Below are positions 61,709 to 64,000 of a DNA stretch of 64,000 nucleotides, one piece after another. Source of the stretch: an uncultured Lachnospiraceae bacterium (GTDB lineage Bacteria; Bacillota; Clostridia; Lachnospirales; Lachnospiraceae); assembly GCA_947626435.1 (NCBI GenBank), contig CANQSB010000009.1, forward strand, positions 39,558 to 103,557, written 5' to 3'. Position 1 is the first letter of the stretch, and each line of letters begins with the position of its first letter. The notes beneath the pieces are model-generated. The model was not told the DNA's origin, did not search any database, and saw only the letters and a program-made list of their open reading frames with translations. Both the position numbers and the translations under genes were made by a program.

Positions 61709-62446
61709 TTATAATAGAAAATATTTGATTCCCCATAATATTGTTAAATGCAACGGATAGTATATGTAAAATGCCCACTTATTAAAGGTTTTATTTTTTT
61801 CGGACTTTTTTCCGTTGTAAAATACTGTGATTATAATTCCTGCCGTAATCCATGCGATTATTGCGTAAAAGCTGTGTAACAGGGCATATGGGGATAAAAA
61901 CGGGTGTGGCGCATCGGCGGGCGCGTAGCCTGGCACGTTCAATGCGAAGAAAATAGCGCACATTGTTATCCATGACAACACTTGCCTTGTTTTGCTGCCT
62001 TTGCTAAATCTGAATAATAATGTGGCTATCGGTAGAATCAGGGCGCAATCGCAGAATATTGAGAGCAAGGTTAATCCCGCGACAGACAATATTTTCTGGA
62101 TTTTATTCAGCCTGCTGTCCAATATTACCAAAATATAAAAGCAGATTAAAAATGTGAACATAACGTTCAGCTGAAAATATCCCATAGCCAAAATATACGG
62201 TATTTCTGATATTAAAGCGAATATGAACAGACGCTTTGCATAATTTTTCCTTGAGCGGGTGTAGAAATAGCCTTCGACGCAAAAATAGCACATTGTAATA
62301 GAAGTAAAATACCCTATATCCTCAAATATTTCATAAACGGCGCTTCCTGGCGTCATTAGGATATGCGCAATGTGGTTAAACGTCATCAAAATGATTGCCA
62401 AATATTTTATCTGGTCCCTGTTTAAGATTTTATAATTCTTTTCCAT
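61709..62446 (-). CDS. TraX family protein
   Basis: 245 residues, polytopic with about seven membrane helices. The opening IKYLAIILMTFNHIAHILM contains the conserved NHI of TraX, an acetyltransferase-like membrane family first known for acetylating F-pilin. In Firmicutes these are widespread and the substrate is unknown. The pilus locus at 12-26 kb is a conceivable, unproven target. Confidence 0.8.
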   Translation of the reverse strand: MEKNYKILNRDQIKYLAIILMTFNHIAHILMTPGSAVYEIFEDIGYFTSITMCYFCVEGYFYTRSRKNYAKRLFIFALISEIPYILAMGYFQLNVMFTFLICFYILVILDSRLNKIQKILSVAGLTLLSIFCDCALILPIATLLFRFSKGSKTRQVLSWITMCAIFFALNVPGYAPADAPHPFLSPYALLHSFYAIIAWITAGIIITVFYNGKKSEKNKTFNKWAFYIYYPLHLTILWGIKYFLL

Positions 62447-62546
62447 TATGTATAATCTTCACCTCAAAACCCCGCCTTCAATGCTTGCGCACTGCCAATC
62501 GCCATTGTCTATCCTTTGCATGTACTTTGCCTTTTTCAAGATAAGC

Positions 62547-63029
62547 TTATTCCCCAATATCGACATGGGTTCTCAAAAACTCAAAATATTTCTGCTTGTC
62601 GCCTTCTCCTGCAAATATTTCCTTTCCTTCCATCATATAAGCCCTGAGCAGATATTCCGTGGCGTTTTTTTCGTCGCCGATTTCCAGACAGCTTTCCCCC
62701 AGCCTCAGCATTACAAACGGATTTGCATATCCGCCCCCGCTTAAATTTCCCCGCGCCTTATTGAAACATTCATAAGACTGCTGGTACTCTCCTCTTTGGA
62801 AATGTATGTCTCCGATTGCGGCGAGAAACCATACTGTTTCAGAATAAAACTGCTGCGGCTCTGGAATCATGCTAAGCGCCTCATTCCACGCCTGCAAAGC
62901 CTCGTCAATTCTGCCCGCATTTTCAAGCTGGTTGCCCTTCTCGGCTAATTCGTCCAATTTTCTGCTGACCTCTACGGTTATTTCATTATTTACTTCGCTG
63001 TCCTTCTTCTTCTTTTTAAACAGTCCCAT
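62547..63029 (-). CDS. TPR protein
   Basis: About 160 residues from the ATG at 63029 (GGAGG upstream). The basic start (GLFKKKKKDSE) is followed by three tetratricopeptide repeats: LAEKGNQLENAGRIDEALQA, WFLAAIGDIHFQRGEYQQSY and LGESCLEIGDEKNATEYLLR. Cytoplasmic; often found in immunity or accessory clusters as a protein-binding module. No partner is evident. Confidence 0.7.
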   Translation of the reverse strand: MGLFKKKKKDSEVNNEITVEVSRKLDELAEKGNQLENAGRIDEALQAWNEALSMIPEPQQFYSETVWFLAAIGDIHFQRGEYQQSYECFNKARGNLSGGGYANPFVMLRLGESCLEIGDEKNATEYLLRAYMMEGKEIFAGEGDKQKYFEFLRTHVDIGE

Positions 63030-63219
63030 ATTAAAATCCTCCATTCTGCTTTTATTCACTAACATTTTCTGCGTGCTTTACTTTATAATATCATAGCAAA
63101 AAATGTAAAGCAATGCCTCTTTTTTCATAATTCTTTAATTACGCTTAACACTTAACTAAACCACGTAAAATATCTAAAGATATTAGAAAAACTAGGCAGC
63201 TCTAAATACTTTAAAATTA

Positions 63220-63248
63220 TTGAATTTGAAATAAAAAAATGATATGAT
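63220..63248 (+). promoter_or_regulatory. SigA promoter of the transposase-family gene
   Basis: TTGAAT, 17-bp spacer, TATGAT, 28 bp before the start at 63277. An inverted repeat AATATC-TAAA-GATATT lies about 40 bp upstream. Confidence 0.6.
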
Positions 63249-63276
63249 GAAAGCACAAACAGGAAAGGACTAATAT

Positions 63277-63936
63277 ATGGCAACTATATACGACGGGGCA
63301 TTTCGGACAATACTAAATGATTGCCGACAGCTTATTATACCTGTAATAAATGAAATTTTCGGGGAAAATTATACTGGGAAAGAAGAAATACGTTTTTTCC
63401 CAAACGAACACTTTTTAGACCAGATGGATGAAGCCGACAAGGAACGAATTACGGACACGAATTTTACGGTTTTTGGGAAGGTGCCGAAGAAATACCATAT
63501 TGAATGTGAAAGCAGCCTGCCTGATGGGAAAATCATGATACGGCTTTTTGAGTATGATGCTCAGATAGCGCTTGATGAGGGAGAAGTCACTGAGGAAACG
63601 CTGACTGTAACATTTCCAAATACGGCGGTGCTTTATCTGCGGACTTACAAAAAGACACCAGATAAAATGAAATACGTGATTGTCACGCCTGGCGGAACAG
63701 TCCAGTATGATGTGCCGATTATGAAGGTGCAGGCGTACTCGCTTGATGATATTTTTGAAAAAAAACTGCTTATGCTCATTCCGTTTTATATTTTTTCACA
63801 CGAGAAAAATTTTCCGACATATAATAGTAATGAGCAAAAGCTGGCAGAATTGAAGGCAGAATATCAGAGAATTTTAGACAGGCTTGATGAGCTGGAACAA
63901 CAGGGAATAATCGGGGCGTTTGACCATATGCACTAA
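63277..63936 (+). CDS. PD-(D/E)XK nuclease family transposase (Rpn-like)
   Basis: 219 residues. The start (YDGAFRTILNDC) and the nuclease core are those of the Rpn/PD-(D/E)XK transposase family: RITDTNFTVFG then KYHIECESS supply the D and ExE-like residues. These are proposed recombination-promoting nucleases. The usual length is near 300, so the helical C-terminus (LKAEYQRILDRLDELEQQGI) may be cut short. AAAGGA upstream. Probably a mobile, frequently duplicated gene. Confidence 0.75.
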   Translation: MATIYDGAFRTILNDCRQLIIPVINEIFGENYTGKEEIRFFPNEHFLDQMDEADKERITDTNFTVFGKVPKKYHIECESSLPDGKIMIRLFEYDAQIALDEGEVTEETLTVTFPNTAVLYLRTYKKTPDKMKYVIVTPGGTVQYDVPIMKVQAYSLDDIFEKKLLMLIPFYIFSHEKNFPTYNSNEQKLAELKAEYQRILDRLDELEQQGIIGAFDHMH

Positions 63937-63990
63937 CTTTACTACTGCAAATCCGTAAAAATTATGATATAATCAAATAGGGTGAATCTT

Positions 63991-64000
63991 ATGAATACAG
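63991..64000 (+). CDS. Start of a further gene (cut by right edge)
   Basis: ATGAATACAG follows AGGGTG with 6-nt spacing and TATAAT at 63968-63973. Only the first three codons are visible, so no product can be given. Confidence 0.3.

Overview
The window looks like a chromosome segment of a spore-forming, flagellated member of the Clostridia, most likely Lachnospiraceae. This rests on a CotS-type spore protein, DUF3881, DUF4446, DUF6240 and DUF5702 proteins, a Gram-positive Tad pilus locus, acetate kinase and GlgB, together with AGGAGG-type ribosome binding sites and SigA/SigD-like promoters. Nearly all core genes lie on the minus strand. With parAB at about 57 kb, this suggests the replication origin is to the right and the leading strand is read leftwards.

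Layout: 0-11.8 kb holds housekeeping and envelope genes: a PEGA lipoprotein cut by the left edge, a nitrilase, a CotS-like kinase fold, CCA-adding enzyme, acetate kinase, a lipase-like hydrolase, a degenerate HD-GYP protein and a membrane-anchored trigger-factor-like foldase. From 11.9 to 26.2 kb lies a leftward Tad/Flp pilus locus with two prepilin peptidases, TadZ/A/B/C, a 55-residue Flp pilin, TadE-like pseudopilins, a DUF5702 protein and an FHA protein. It is followed by an SGNH hydrolase and a MoxR-ATPase/VWA pair. From 26.4 to 32.4 kb are a DUF2508 protein, a FliS-like chaperone, flagellin and a 1110-residue DUF6240 protein behind a good SigD promoter.

32.5-39.0 kb is an accessory island. 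It begins with scraps of a conjugative transposon (mobilization gene end, relaxase start, frameshifted tyrosine integrase end). Next come a small P-loop kinase, an IS remnant and a 5'-truncated ABC exporter. On the plus strand follows a tandemly duplicating array of two unrecognised small protein families ('B' and 'A'). It closes with a 167-bp near-perfect palindrome.

39-46 kb holds glgB, a 1214-residue acidic repeat protein with a pseudo-AAA+ C-terminus, and rsmA. 46.5-51.7 kb looks like a polyimmunity array (LRR-SMI1, DUF4304, SUKH-like, DUF285-repeat) with several decaying members: in-frame TGAs, truncated copies and a duplicated 3' end. 52-57.8 kb is core: DUF3881, serS, a second HD-GYP protein, DUF4446, parB and parA. 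57.9-64 kb is again accessory: an AAA_14/DUF4143 ATPase, small unknown genes, TraX, a TPR protein and a PD-(D/E)XK transposase-family protein.

Non-coding features of note are a roughly 100-bp two-hairpin element present twice with a compensatory base change, two MITE-like palindromes flanked by short direct repeats, and several intrinsic terminators. No tRNA, rRNA or CRISPR array was seen.
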